A DNA stretch of 11,906 nucleotides from Betaproteobacteria bacterium TMED156 (GTDB lineage: Bacteria > Pseudomonadota > Gammaproteobacteria > Burkholderiales > Burkholderiaceae_A), in the NCBI GenBank assembly GCA_002171155.1, contig NHHF01000052.1, positions 1 to 11,906 on the forward strand, read 5' to 3'. A program made the position numbers and the translations under genes. Shown one piece after another: positions 1 through 7,808 of the stretch (positions are counted from its first letter, which is position 1; every line of letters begins with the position of its first letter). The notes below the pieces were generated by a model that had not been told where the DNA came from, ran no database searches, and saw only the letters and a list, made by a program, of their open reading frames with translations.

Positions 1-1
1 A

Positions 2-235
2 ATGAAACAAAAAAAAGCATATAAATATAAAACTAAAAAATTTTATAATATAACACAAGAAATTAAAGATTATTTTAAAAATAAAGAAAAAGAATATTTA
101 GAATTTGATGATCACCCACTGTCTTCAACCTCTGATTTAATGGACCCTTCCAAGCCAGCTCCTTGGGATCACTTGACAAATACCGAAGATGATGAAGATA
201 TAGATATAGATATTCAAGAGTATATCAAAAAATGA
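2..235 (+). CDS. Small hydrophilic hypothetical protein
   Basis: I do not recognise this 77-residue protein. Its first third is rich in Lys and Tyr, with a likely amphipathic helix around residues 17-33. A Ser/Pro middle follows (PSKPAPWDH around residues 49-57), then a very acidic tail (EDDEDIDIDI) ending in IQEYIKK. There is no membrane segment and no Cys. The ATG is at base 2, so no upstream ribosome binding site can be seen; the real start could lie before the window and the gene may be 5'-truncated. Its stop overlaps the start of the next ORF by 4 bases (ATGA), suggesting translational coupling. AT-rich composition and codon use match the neighbouring genes. Confidence 0.6.
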   Translation: MKQKKAYKYKTKKFYNITQEIKDYFKNKEKEYLEFDDHPLSSTSDLMDPSKPAPWDHLTNTEDDEDIDIDIQEYIKK

Positions 236-414
236 CTTTTTTAGGATGGATGAACATGAATATGATATTAGATATATCGTTTCTTGTTTTTGCCGCGGCA
301 AGTGTATGGAAAATTAGAAAATTAGAAAAAAATTTATTATCTCTAAAAAATGACCTCTTACTAACAATGAGAAATCCTTCCGCTGCTAAAAGAAAGTTAA
401 AACAAAGAAAATAA
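232..414 (+). CDS. Small single-pass membrane protein, hypothetical
   Basis: This is a 60-residue protein with one hydrophobic segment at about residues 11-25 (MILDISFLVFAAASVW). A strongly basic helix with heptad-like Leu spacing follows (KIRKLEKNLLSLKNDLLL), then a Lys/Arg-rich tail. By the positive-inside rule the C-terminus would be cytoplasmic. The start is uncertain: the ATG at 232 overlaps the previous stop as ATGA, while ATGs at 250 and 256 are also in frame, and AGGA at 243-246 is about 9 bases before 256. The function is unknown. One-TM phage miniproteins of this kind include holin-like, spanin-like and host membrane modifiers, but nothing here decides between them. Confidence 0.6.
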   Translation: MTFLGWMNMNMILDISFLVFAAASVWKIRKLEKNLLSLKNDLLLTMRNPSAAKRKLKQRK

Positions 415-450
415 TCTGGTATTATAAACGTCTGTCTTAGAAAGGTTATT

Positions 451-1458
451 ATGATTGCTGATGTTGTGGTGGATCTCCAATATGGAGACTGTGGAAAAGG
501 AAAAGTTGCGCATGCTTTATGTAAAGAAAATAAGTATACTCATATAATTCGATATAATGGAGGTTGTAATGCGGGTCATACCATTTACCATAACGGAGTA
601 AAATTTGTAACTCACCACATTCCTTGTGGTGTTTTTTTTGGTATCAAATCAATTATAGGACCCGGATGCGTTGTCCATGTAGACACTTTTCTAGATGAAC
701 TAGAAGAATTGGAAAATGCTGGAATTCCGGCGAAGAAACTTGTACATGTTGCCTCTAACGCTCATCTTATTACTGATTTTCACCGCATACAGGATAGTAA
801 AGATGAAGAAATTGGAACAACCAAAAGAGGAAATGGGCCTGCATATAGAGATAAATATGCTAGAAAAGGTGTTCGTGCTATGGAAGATCCGAGATTGAGT
901 CCTTATATTATAAGCATGTATGATGAACTGTATGAAAATACAGAATATGATAATATAAGCATCTTATTTGAAGGGGCCCAAGGATTTGGATTAGATCCGG
1001 ATTGGGGAGATTACCCATATGTAACTTCTAGTCATTGTACAGTCGGTTCAGCTATATTAAACGGAGTACCCCCAAAGTGCATTAGAAATGTTTGGGGTGT
1101 TGCAAAAATATATGAAACTTACGTTGGCGCCAAAGATTTTGAAGGTCCCGATGAGGTTTTTGATAACATAAGAGAACTAGGGCAAGAATATGGAGCAACC
1201 ACGGGAAGGCCGCGGCAGATAAATTGGCTTGATTTTGATATGCTAAAAATGGCTTCAAGAATAAATGGAATAGATAAACTTATTATTAATAAGATGGATA
1301 TACTTGATAAAATTGGCTCTTGGTGCTTATATGACGGGCCGAATTTGTATGAATTCAAATCTAGAGAAGATATTGAACTTTGGATTTCTGGAAAAATAGA
1401 ACTTGAAGTTAATAAAAAAACAGAAGTAATCTTTTCGGGAGATAAAGAATATATTTAA
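451..1458 (+). CDS. Adenylosuccinate synthetase family enzyme (PurA/PurZ-like, short archaeal type)
   Basis: The family joins aspartate to IMP using GTP (PurA), or to dGMP in phages that make diaminopurine DNA (PurZ). The whole active site is visible: GDCGKGK at residues 12-18 with Asp13 in the catalytic-acid position, GGCNAGHT 37-44 with His43, the IMP-loop equivalent GTTKRGNGPAYRDK 122-135, EGAQG 174-178, the aspartate loop ATTGRPRQ 249-256, and NKMD 280-283 for guanine recognition. At 335 residues it is about 100 shorter than typical bacterial PurA (about 430) and close to archaeal PurA and phage PurZ. Characterised PurZ enzymes, as I recall, carry Ser/Gly in place of Asp13. Keeping Asp13 and NKMD therefore favours a PurA-type or GTP-using PurZ0-type enzyme. 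AAAGG at 441-445 lies 5 bases before the ATG. No other Z-DNA pathway gene is in the window. The family call is secure; substrate choice is not. Confidence 0.93.
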   Translation: MIADVVVDLQYGDCGKGKVAHALCKENKYTHIIRYNGGCNAGHTIYHNGVKFVTHHIPCGVFFGIKSIIGPGCVVHVDTFLDELEELENAGIPAKKLVHVASNAHLITDFHRIQDSKDEEIGTTKRGNGPAYRDKYARKGVRAMEDPRLSPYIISMYDELYENTEYDNISILFEGAQGFGLDPDWGDYPYVTSSHCTVGSAILNGVPPKCIRNVWGVAKIYETYVGAKDFEGPDEVFDNIRELGQEYGATTGRPRQINWLDFDMLKMASRINGIDKLIINKMDILDKIGSWCLYDGPNLYEFKSREDIELWISGKIELEVNKKTEVIFSGDKEYI

Positions 1459-1473
1459 CCTATTTATTTAGCT

Positions 1474-3306
1474 ATGTCGAAATTAAATTATATTAGCAGC
1501 TCTATTGATGATAAATACATAATAAATTTTTATTCTAACACCAGTAATAATTACATTACCACTTTTCCTAGCAGTTCAGTAAGCCAAAGCGTTGTAACAC
1601 AGAGTGTAACTCAGTCTGTTTTAAATAATTATTCCTGGATCAATTCAACATCATCAACATTGACAGATTGGGCGATCATTTCAGGTACAGCTGACATTGC
1701 CTTGCTTAATCCAAACAGAGATGGGCAGAGCACTTTGGGATATGCATTGATTGGTTCAAGAATGGATATTCGTGGTAATGAAATATTCACGAATGTCCAC
1801 AGAGAATCCTCCAGTGCAAAGCATAATGGCATAGCAATTTTTAAAACAGGATCTACTGGTTGGGCCTTAAATGGTTATATTAATATTCCTACCTCATCTG
1901 GTGGTGTTTCTACAACTGCATTAGGAATAGGTAGAGATTTTAGCCTTTACGAAAATCATATTGCGGCGCCTGCATATGTAAGTTCCGGCGCTGATTCAAG
2001 ATTACATATTTTTAAATCCTCATCATCTGGATGGAATCTAGAACAAACTTTAACAACAGCCAGTTATAACGACGGCGCTGCTGTTGATGTTGATGTAGGC
2101 TATAATACATTTTTATCAGTAAAGATACACGGAAATAGACTGGTCACATCTGGTTTTACCAGGGCGACGGGCGGCTCTAGTCAATATGAAAGATACTTAG
2201 GAATATTCAAAAGTGGAAGTTCTGGGTGGGAATTTGAAGATTCTGTACTCATAAGGGATAATGGAACTTCTGGCGGTGCAGCTAATACCGGTGGATCTGT
2301 AGGTATTTCAAGTGTAGCTATGGACTTTGATGGTACAAGAATAATTGTAGGATCCCTTGAAGGCATAGGAGCCGAATATTACCACAACGACGCGGGTACA
2401 ATTTATATTATAAATTCAAGTTCAGCAGATGGCTGGGCCCTAGAGCGTAAGTTAAATTTACAAGATGCAGGGATTACTAGCGATGTTACTTCTGATTTTG
2501 GTTCAACTTATGGAGCTTCAGAATATAGAACTTTTCGTTTTTTTGGCTATATGGGGTGTTCTATAAGTGGAAGCTACATTGCTGCATCGGCAGAAGGAAA
2601 AGAGATTAATATTGGCTCTTCTAATTATGCAAGACAAAAAAGTGCAGTTTTTGTCTTTAAATCATCTTCGAGCGGATGGAATCTAGACAAAAGATTAAAT
2701 GATCCAATAACTGAGTTTGTTGCCACTGGTGCTCAAAATGATACAACATATTCACAATTTGGATTAGGATTAAAAATAAGAAAAAATTCAATATTTACGT
2801 ATTCTCCATACTGGGTTTCCAATACTTCTGTCAATCAGACATATGGAGAAGGCCGAGCATATATTTATCTTTCGTCGAGTTCGGACTGGACTCTTTCTCA
2901 AACTATAAATAACCCTTTTAGCGGGTCTTCTATATATGGTGGCAGTAGTAGTGGTAAAAATCATAAATTTGGAGGAAACTCCCAACAGTCTCTCACCGCA
3001 GGAGAAGTCGGCTATGGTGTAAATTTTGGATTAAGCGGAAGTTTATTAGCTTTAGGCGCTCCAAACTTTACTAGAAATGCAGCGGAAGATATTATCGACG
3101 GCGCAATTGTTGTACTTAGTGGAAGCGCTAATTTTGTAGATCAAGTTGTTGATGAGTATATAACAGAATCAGTTACAAGCACAACTCTTGTTACAAGATC
3201 TGGTGGTGCTGTTCCTTTTAGGTTTAGTTCTAAAGGTGCTTTTAATATTCGTGGGCAATCCCCAACTGGTTATTATAAAACTTTTGTTGGAGATCAAAAA
3301 AACTAA
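1474..3306 (+). CDS. Phage virion-type protein with seven-repeat beta-propeller (FG-GAP-like)
   Basis: This 610-residue protein is rich in Ser, Gly, Thr and Asn, as in tail or neck fibres and other exposed virion proteins. A unit recurs seven times, ending at about residues 130, 187, 252, 321, 402, 472 and 553. Each has a strand like hxGsxIhhs, a variable loop, then hhIFKSSSSGWxLxxxh. The clearest copies are HIFKSSSSGWNLEQ and FVFKSSSSGWNLDK; the last is degenerate (IVVLSGSANF). Seven such units suggest a closed seven-bladed propeller. Residues 30-50 carry a QSV-rich stretch (SQSVVTQSVTQSV) that may be a coiled coil or trimer stalk. There is no signal peptide. The ATG at 1474 lacks a Shine-Dalgarno sequence and sits 15 bases after the previous stop. 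Receptor binding or adsorption is plausible but inferred. Confidence 0.8.
   Translation: MSKLNYISSSIDDKYIINFYSNTSNNYITTFPSSSVSQSVVTQSVTQSVLNNYSWINSTSSTLTDWAIISGTADIALLNPNRDGQSTLGYALIGSRMDIRGNEIFTNVHRESSSAKHNGIAIFKTGSTGWALNGYINIPTSSGGVSTTALGIGRDFSLYENHIAAPAYVSSGADSRLHIFKSSSSGWNLEQTLTTASYNDGAAVDVDVGYNTFLSVKIHGNRLVTSGFTRATGGSSQYERYLGIFKSGSSGWEFEDSVLIRDNGTSGGAANTGGSVGISSVAMDFDGTRIIVGSLEGIGAEYYHNDAGTIYIINSSSADGWALERKLNLQDAGITSDVTSDFGSTYGASEYRTFRFFGYMGCSISGSYIAASAEGKEINIGSSNYARQKSAVFVFKSSSSGWNLDKRLNDPITEFVATGAQNDTTYSQFGLGLKIRKNSIFTYSPYWVSNTSVNQTYGEGRAYIYLSSSSDWTLSQTINNPFSGSSIYGGSSSGKNHKFGGNSQQSLTAGEVGYGVNFGLSGSLLALGAPNFTRNAAEDIIDGAIVVLSGSANFVDQVVDEYITESVTSTTLVTRSGGAVPFRFSSKGAFNIRGQSPTGYYKTFVGDQKN
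1765..3132 (+). repeat. Seven degenerate propeller-blade repeats inside the fibre-like gene
   Basis: The repeats are protein-level units of roughly 30 to 80 residues. Each ends in the signature [IVF][FY][KIL][ST][SG]SS[SDG]W followed by a hydrophobic pair. At DNA level the copies have diverged, with only short patches in common. This indicates old duplication rather than a recent tandem expansion. Confidence 0.7.
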
Positions 3307-3337
3307 AACTATTTACATTTAGAGGTTTTCGCGGTTT

Positions 3338-4462
3338 ATGATAAATGATTTAAAGCCATTATTATCAAAATTTATGATATTTGCTAAAGATAGATTAAGT
3401 TTTCAAAATCCGCCTAAGTTATTTTTGAAGCAGGATAACACTAATAGTGAGTGTTTACTTGGAAGAACTGCGCATTACGACCCAGCTGAAATGTCAGTGA
3501 CTCTTTATATATCTGGTAGGCATCCAAAAGACATAATGAGATCGTTTGCACATGAATTGATTCACCATTGCCAAAATGAAAGAGGGGATCTTGCTCCTGA
3601 AAAGATGAAGACTTTAAATAAAAACTATGCCCAAGAAAATGAACATATGCGTAAAATGGAGGAAGAAGCCTATTTACAGGGTAATATGTGTTTTCGAGAT
3701 TGGGAAGATAGTCTAAATAATAAACTAAAATACAAAATGCGAGTAGCAGAACAGAACTATTTAAAAAAGGAGAGCAAAAAAATGTCTGTAAAAAAAGAAA
3801 AGTTAACAAAAGAACTTTTAAAAGAAACAATAGGAAAATTGTTAAATAAAAAGTTAAATGCCCCAAAGAAGAAAAATCTTAATGAGCAGCACCCGAGGGC
3901 AGGCTTGCCAAGACCAACCCCTGATGCAGAGGCCGCGGCCAAGAAATTTGCCGAAAGCTATAAAGAATATGTACGCAGTACAGGAATGCTTATGTACACA
4001 CTCTTAGATAATCAAGCCTTTTTCAAGAAGGCGGACGGAGGAGATGATCGAGCAGTGATGGCTAAAATATTTAAATTAGCAGATTATATGATTAAAAGAG
4101 AAGCCAGAAAAGATGCTGAGTTTGCATCTGATTTACACGGGTTCAGAAGTGGAATCATGGACAGCGGCGGCGCGGCAACAAGTCTTGCCAAGATGAAGGC
4201 CGATGTTTCCAAGCAAGGGGTTATCCCTGCTATACCTTCACCGGAGGAAATAGCTGGTGATGATGATAAACTAAGAAAAGCTTTTGATCAAGTTGCCGGT
4301 GATGAAGAAGAACCAAATCCGAGAAAATTGCGAAGCCGTCCTAAGACGGTACCTGAAGGTAAAATTAAAACTCCAGAAGAAGAGAACACTCTTTATGAGG
4401 CTCGGTTTGAAGATAGAAATACTAACTTATTTGAGAAGCTTTTAAAAGAGTGGACAAAATAG
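3338..4462 (+). CDS. HEXXH metallopeptidase-like protein with C-terminal charged domain
   Basis: The 374-residue protein has two parts. Residues 1-125 contain AHELIHHCQNERGD, with a zinc-binding HEXXH at 72-76. A candidate third ligand is the Glu of EEEAYLQGN at about 108-115, the gluzincin-like order seen in small phage and ImmA-type metalloproteases. I recall similar HELIHHxQ proteins in T4-like cyanophages. Residues 149-374 are Lys/Glu-rich and helical, with a conserved-looking start (MSVKKEKLTKELLKETIGKLL) and the end FEKLLKEWTK. Purine-rich AGAGG at 3321-3325 lies 12 bases before the ATG. A strong internal ribosome site before Met149 (3782) suggests that the second part may also be made alone. 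The substrate is unknown; prohead or virion maturation and host-protein cleavage are both possible. Confidence 0.78.
   Translation: MINDLKPLLSKFMIFAKDRLSFQNPPKLFLKQDNTNSECLLGRTAHYDPAEMSVTLYISGRHPKDIMRSFAHELIHHCQNERGDLAPEKMKTLNKNYAQENEHMRKMEEEAYLQGNMCFRDWEDSLNNKLKYKMRVAEQNYLKKESKKMSVKKEKLTKELLKETIGKLLNKKLNAPKKKNLNEQHPRAGLPRPTPDAEAAAKKFAESYKEYVRSTGMLMYTLLDNQAFFKKADGGDDRAVMAKIFKLADYMIKREARKDAEFASDLHGFRSGIMDSGGAATSLAKMKADVSKQGVIPAIPSPEEIAGDDDKLRKAFDQVAGDEEEPNPRKLRSRPKTVPEGKIKTPEEENTLYEARFEDRNTNLFEKLLKEWTK
3767..3784 (+). promoter_or_regulatory. Internal in-frame ribosome binding site and ATG
   Basis: AAGGAGAG at 3767-3774 precedes an in-frame ATG at 3782, with 9 bases between GGAG and ATG. It would produce a 226-residue C-terminal product (3782-4462) lacking the HEXXH domain. 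The Shine-Dalgarno match is better than that of the full-length gene. The product would start at the junction between the peptidase-like and charged parts, which makes chance less likely. Confidence 0.45.
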
Positions 4463-4471
4463 ATTCTATTT

Positions 4472-4484
4472 GAGGTTTAAGATG
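4472..4484 (+). promoter_or_regulatory. Ribosome binding site deciding the start of the large fusion gene
   Basis: GAGG at 4472-4475 is 6 bases before the ATG at 4482. The reading frame is open from a TTG at 4470, but that codon overlaps this Shine-Dalgarno element and has none of its own. The ATG at 4482 is therefore chosen, giving the N-terminus MNKNILQEGAVAGH. Confidence 0.65.
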
Positions 4485-7400
4485 AATAAAAATATTCTCC
4501 AAGAAGGCGCTGTTGCTGGACATATGAATCATATTTATGATAATGGGGAAATTACTTTTGGTGAATTAAAGCAATTACTTCAAGCTGCTGTTGATGGAAA
4601 ACTCCGAGGAACTGAAAAGACAGACGGTCAAAATGTTTTTCTCTCCTTTGACATTAAGACTCAGCGTGCTCGGGCGATACGGAACAAGACCCATATTAAA
4701 GCCGGCGGCTTAAATGTAGAAGAATTTGATGATTTTTTCTCCGCGCATCCAAACCAAGCATTAAGATATAGTTTTGTAGAGGCTCTTCAAACGTTTGAGG
4801 ACACTATAAAACAGCTAGATGAAGATACTCAGTTTAAAATATTCGGCAACAAAGAAGATAACATATATTTTAACACAGAAGTTATGAACCCTGGGACGCC
4901 TGATGGTGAAGAAGGTGATCCTAGGGCAGCCGGAACTCAAAACGTAATCCCATATGATAAAAAAACTTTATTGATTCATGAGGTGGGACATGCAATGTTT
5001 AATCCAGATACGGCACTTGCACATGACGATCCAGAATCCTTAAAAAGAGTAAGTGTTTGTTATTCTGTTTTGGAAAACTCCCTAATAGGTAAATCAACCG
5101 AAGAGGCAAGTGTATTTTCTATAGAAACACACCCACGTAGAAAATTAGACCCGGCTGGTATGGAGCGCGCTGCAAGTGTCTTGGGACCTACTATAGAAGC
5201 TATAGATAATGTTGTTTCTGATTTTGGATTAAACGATATAAACACAATACAAGATCTAGTAATGGTACAAATAAAGCCATTAATTGATAATTTTGGCATG
5301 ACCGATGATAGAAACAAAGCTTTTATCTTGCGATTGATGGGTTTATGCAAGAGCTTGAAAGATCCTAACATATTAATTCCATGTGGTACAAAGGACCCTA
5401 AAACAGGGCAAAGTTTGCACGAACCCCCTATTAATATAAGAGAATTAACTTCAGGGTTGCCTCAAGATTTAACAGATGAAATTAAACAATTTGATAAAGG
5501 CTTTAAGTACCAACATTATACCGCAGCTTTAAGTAGCTCTCTCTATGAGTTCACAAACGCTATATTGCAAGATTTTAATTCTTCGTTTATATCAGATAAT
5601 CAAAGAGCCATAAAAGACCTTCAAAATGAGTTAAAACAATCAATTAAAAAAATTCAAAATTCTGCAAATGAAGCGGCAAAGGAAGACCTTGAAAAACAGC
5701 TAGCAAAGTTACAAGATGTAAAAAATGTTAACACACCGTCTGAAGGCTTTGTTTTTGATTACAATGGAACCACCTATAAGTTTACTGGTTGGTTTGCTCC
5801 TAGCAACCAAATACTGGGCACTGAGCGCTATGGACGCTTTGGCCCTATAGAGCCTCAAAGTTCAGAAGAAAATGGCTCACAAGTCAATACTAGAGCCTTA
5901 AAGATAGCTTTATTTCCAGGATCCTTCAAACCTCCTCACAAAGGGCATGTCTTAGCAGCCGAAGCTTTGGCTGCAGAGGCAGATTTGATTTATATATTTG
6001 TTTCAGCACCTCAATTGTCAGGCAGGTCTTTAAAAAGTGGGGCAACAATTTCTGCAGACCAAGCAGTGCAATGCTGGAACGCAATGATCGATAAATCTTC
6101 TATTAAAAATAAAGCGCGAGTATTGATAGGTCCAGATGGTGTTGCATCGCCAATGATGACTGCAATAAATTTTATACAACACCCTGCTTCTCCAGGCAAC
6201 ATTTATGCAGCTCCAAAAAATGCCACAGTTATATTAGGTGTCGGGGCGAAAGGCAGTGATGCAGATAGATACAGCCAAAAAATAATGGATAAAAGCAAAG
6301 AAAAGAGACCTGATCTTAAAATAATAAAAATGGCAGTAGGACCTTTTAAGCATTCTTCTGAATATCTAGCACTTTTAGACAAGCACCCTAGTGTTGCTAG
6401 TATTCTGAACAAAGGAAAAGGAAGAATATCTACAAGTGATTTGTCAGAAGAAGAGAGGCTTGAAGGAAAGGTCGGAGACAAGGATTTATTTCACGCTTCA
6501 GATATGAGAGATTTTATTGATATAGCAACCGAAGATCCTATTGGTTTAGAATTCTTAAGAGATTTTGTTCCCAGACCTGGAGATGAACTGGCCATTATGG
6601 GAATTTTGGGATTAAACCCTGTAGATACTCAAGATAACGAGTCAGATCAGGTTGAAGAAGAAGAAATAGATCCTCTTAATGAGATAATTTTTGAACAAGC
6701 TAATTTATTTTATGAAAGCTTCAAAAGACAATCGGCGCCAAAGGCAGGGTCTTCTAACAGCAAATTTCAAAGAAAAATGCGAACAAGGCTTTCTAAAGCA
6801 CATAGAACCTATTTAGATATGGGTAGAAAAGATTTAACAAAATATGGAGGCGGGTTCCATTTAGATCGGCCAAAAAATATATCTAACGCATTTTTGGCAG
6901 AAGAAGATATTGAAGAGATGTCCTCAATGGCCGGAGGCCATGTTCAGGGAGCTCCGAGTCAGAATATAACACCAGGAAAAAGGGATAAAAAAATGAATAA
7001 TAAACAAGAAAAAGCACTTCGTATGAAAATTCGCAAAGGTTTAAAAGAGTTTTTTATTATCAAATCAAAACAACATGAAGAGGATATATCTAAAATTTTA
7101 GAAGAACATAGTCTAAGATTGCATCTTCGAAATATGATTTTAGATCAATCAGTATTATTAGAAGTAGAAGATCCTACGACTGATTTGCATGATAGTACTG
7201 GAATCAACACTTTAAAAGACTTATTTAAGAATACAAACATTCTTTCTACTATTCGAAATGTTTACAAAACTTTGACAACCGACGAAGAACAGAAAAAATC
7301 TTTTAGAGCCCACTTGGTACAATGGACTCAAGATACATTGGCGCCTGTAAAATTAAATGATACTGATTCTTTAGACCAGGCCCAGGTTGCTGAACAAAGT

Positions 7401-7766
7401 GATGTCGGGATCGATGTCTTGGGAGTTAATGATGAAGATAGAGAAAAGTTTATTGATGCTTCAGATGGTTCTGAAAAAGATGCTAAACCTGTAGAAGATG
7501 ATGACGAATTAGCCACAATTTCAGGTGAAGACACGACAGGTAGAAACAAGGCCGAAAGAGTTTATCCTACAATAGAAAGATCAATAGTTGATTATTATGC
7601 TGAGTTAGATAATGCAGAAGATCAAGAAATGTTTTATGACTATTTGATTGCCAATATGAAGCTTTATTTTGATAAATGGGATAATGAATCTGCAAAATCT
7701 ATCGAAGAGCCTGAAAGTGAAACATACAACCAGGCAACCTCAAGCCAAGAATCGGCTTCAATATAA
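4482..7766 (+). CDS. Fused ligase-like nucleotidyltransferase / HxGH nucleotidyltransferase / helical C-terminal domain
   Basis: The protein has 1094 residues from ATG 4482. Residues 1-445 look like a covalent nucleotidyltransferase of the DNA/RNA ligase type: EKTDG (Lys46, Asp48, Gly49; motif I KxDG), FNTEV (Glu133; motif III-like), EGFVF from Glu421 (motif IV) and YKFTG with Lys433 (motif V-like). A long helical insertion lies between motifs III and IV. Residues 475-700 form an HxGH nucleotidyltransferase: LFPGSFKPPHKGH at 477-489 and a late HASDMR (671-676), equivalent to the ISSTxxR motif of NMN adenylyltransferases. Residues 838-1094 are a helical acidic domain (STGINTLKDLF, SFRAHLVQWTQ, DTTGRNKAERVY). 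Marine T4-like phages carry related genes, usually annotated as nucleotidyltransferase or cytidylyltransferase. The substrates are unknown; NAD or RNA-end chemistry is inference. The leader NILQE before Gly resembles a prohead-protease site. Confidence 0.82.
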   Translation: MNKNILQEGAVAGHMNHIYDNGEITFGELKQLLQAAVDGKLRGTEKTDGQNVFLSFDIKTQRARAIRNKTHIKAGGLNVEEFDDFFSAHPNQALRYSFVEALQTFEDTIKQLDEDTQFKIFGNKEDNIYFNTEVMNPGTPDGEEGDPRAAGTQNVIPYDKKTLLIHEVGHAMFNPDTALAHDDPESLKRVSVCYSVLENSLIGKSTEEASVFSIETHPRRKLDPAGMERAASVLGPTIEAIDNVVSDFGLNDINTIQDLVMVQIKPLIDNFGMTDDRNKAFILRLMGLCKSLKDPNILIPCGTKDPKTGQSLHEPPINIRELTSGLPQDLTDEIKQFDKGFKYQHYTAALSSSLYEFTNAILQDFNSSFISDNQRAIKDLQNELKQSIKKIQNSANEAAKEDLEKQLAKLQDVKNVNTPSEGFVFDYNGTTYKFTGWFAPSNQILGTERYGRFGPIEPQSSEENGSQVNTRALKIALFPGSFKPPHKGHVLAAEALAAEADLIYIFVSAPQLSGRSLKSGATISADQAVQCWNAMIDKSSIKNKARVLIGPDGVASPMMTAINFIQHPASPGNIYAAPKNATVILGVGAKGSDADRYSQKIMDKSKEKRPDLKIIKMAVGPFKHSSEYLALLDKHPSVASILNKGKGRISTSDLSEEERLEGKVGDKDLFHASDMRDFIDIATEDPIGLEFLRDFVPRPGDELAIMGILGLNPVDTQDNESDQVEEEEIDPLNEIIFEQANLFYESFKRQSAPKAGSSNSKFQRKMRTRLSKAHRTYLDMGRKDLTKYGGGFHLDRPKNISNAFLAEEDIEEMSSMAGGHVQGAPSQNITPGKRDKKMNNKQEKALRMKIRKGLKEFFIIKSKQHEEDISKILEEHSLRLHLRNMILDQSVLLEVEDPTTDLHDSTGINTLKDLFKNTNILSTIRNVYKTLTTDEEQKKSFRAHLVQWTQDTLAPVKLNDTDSLDQAQVAEQSDVGIDVLGVNDEDREKFIDASDGSEKDAKPVEDDDELATISGEDTTGRNKAERVYPTIERSIVDYYAELDNAEDQEMFYDYLIANMKLYFDKWDNESAKSIEEPESETYNQATSSQESASI
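6981..6995 (+). promoter_or_regulatory. Internal in-frame ribosome binding site and ATG
   Basis: AGGG at 6981-6984, in a purine-rich run, lies 8 bases before an in-frame ATG at 6993 (Met838). The product would be the 257-residue C-terminal domain beginning MNNKQEKALRMKIRKGL. Its charged start resembles the internal start in the preceding gene. As I recall, homologues of this domain occur as separate genes in other marine phages. Confidence 0.42.
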
Positions 7767-7808
7767 AAATACTTGAAAATTTAACATTGATATGTTACCC
7801 TTGGTAGG

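Noticed and set aside
20..27. TATAAATA, identical to the T4 late promoter core
   Set aside because: It lies inside the first coding region of very AT-rich sequence and is not upstream of any start. Similar ATAAATA strings occur inside other genes here, so chance is the simplest reading.
716..898. Plus-strand ORF in another frame inside the PurA-like gene
   Set aside because: Wholly inside a gene whose active-site motifs lie in the other frame.
1811..3132. CRISPR-like array suggested by repeated SSSSGW coding
   Set aside because: The repeats are protein-level, diverged at DNA level, of irregular spacing and inside one open reading frame.
3545..3572. ImmA-type toxin-antitoxin or defence peptidase
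   Set aside because: HEXXH alone does not define it. There is no helix-turn-helix domain in the protein and no adjacent antitoxin-like gene.
3441..3866. Long minus-strand ORF (141 codons) opposite the HEXXH gene
   Set aside because: It lies fully inside a gene with clear motifs, has no ribosome site, and its Leu/Phe-rich composition is what the antisense of Lys/Glu-rich coding gives.
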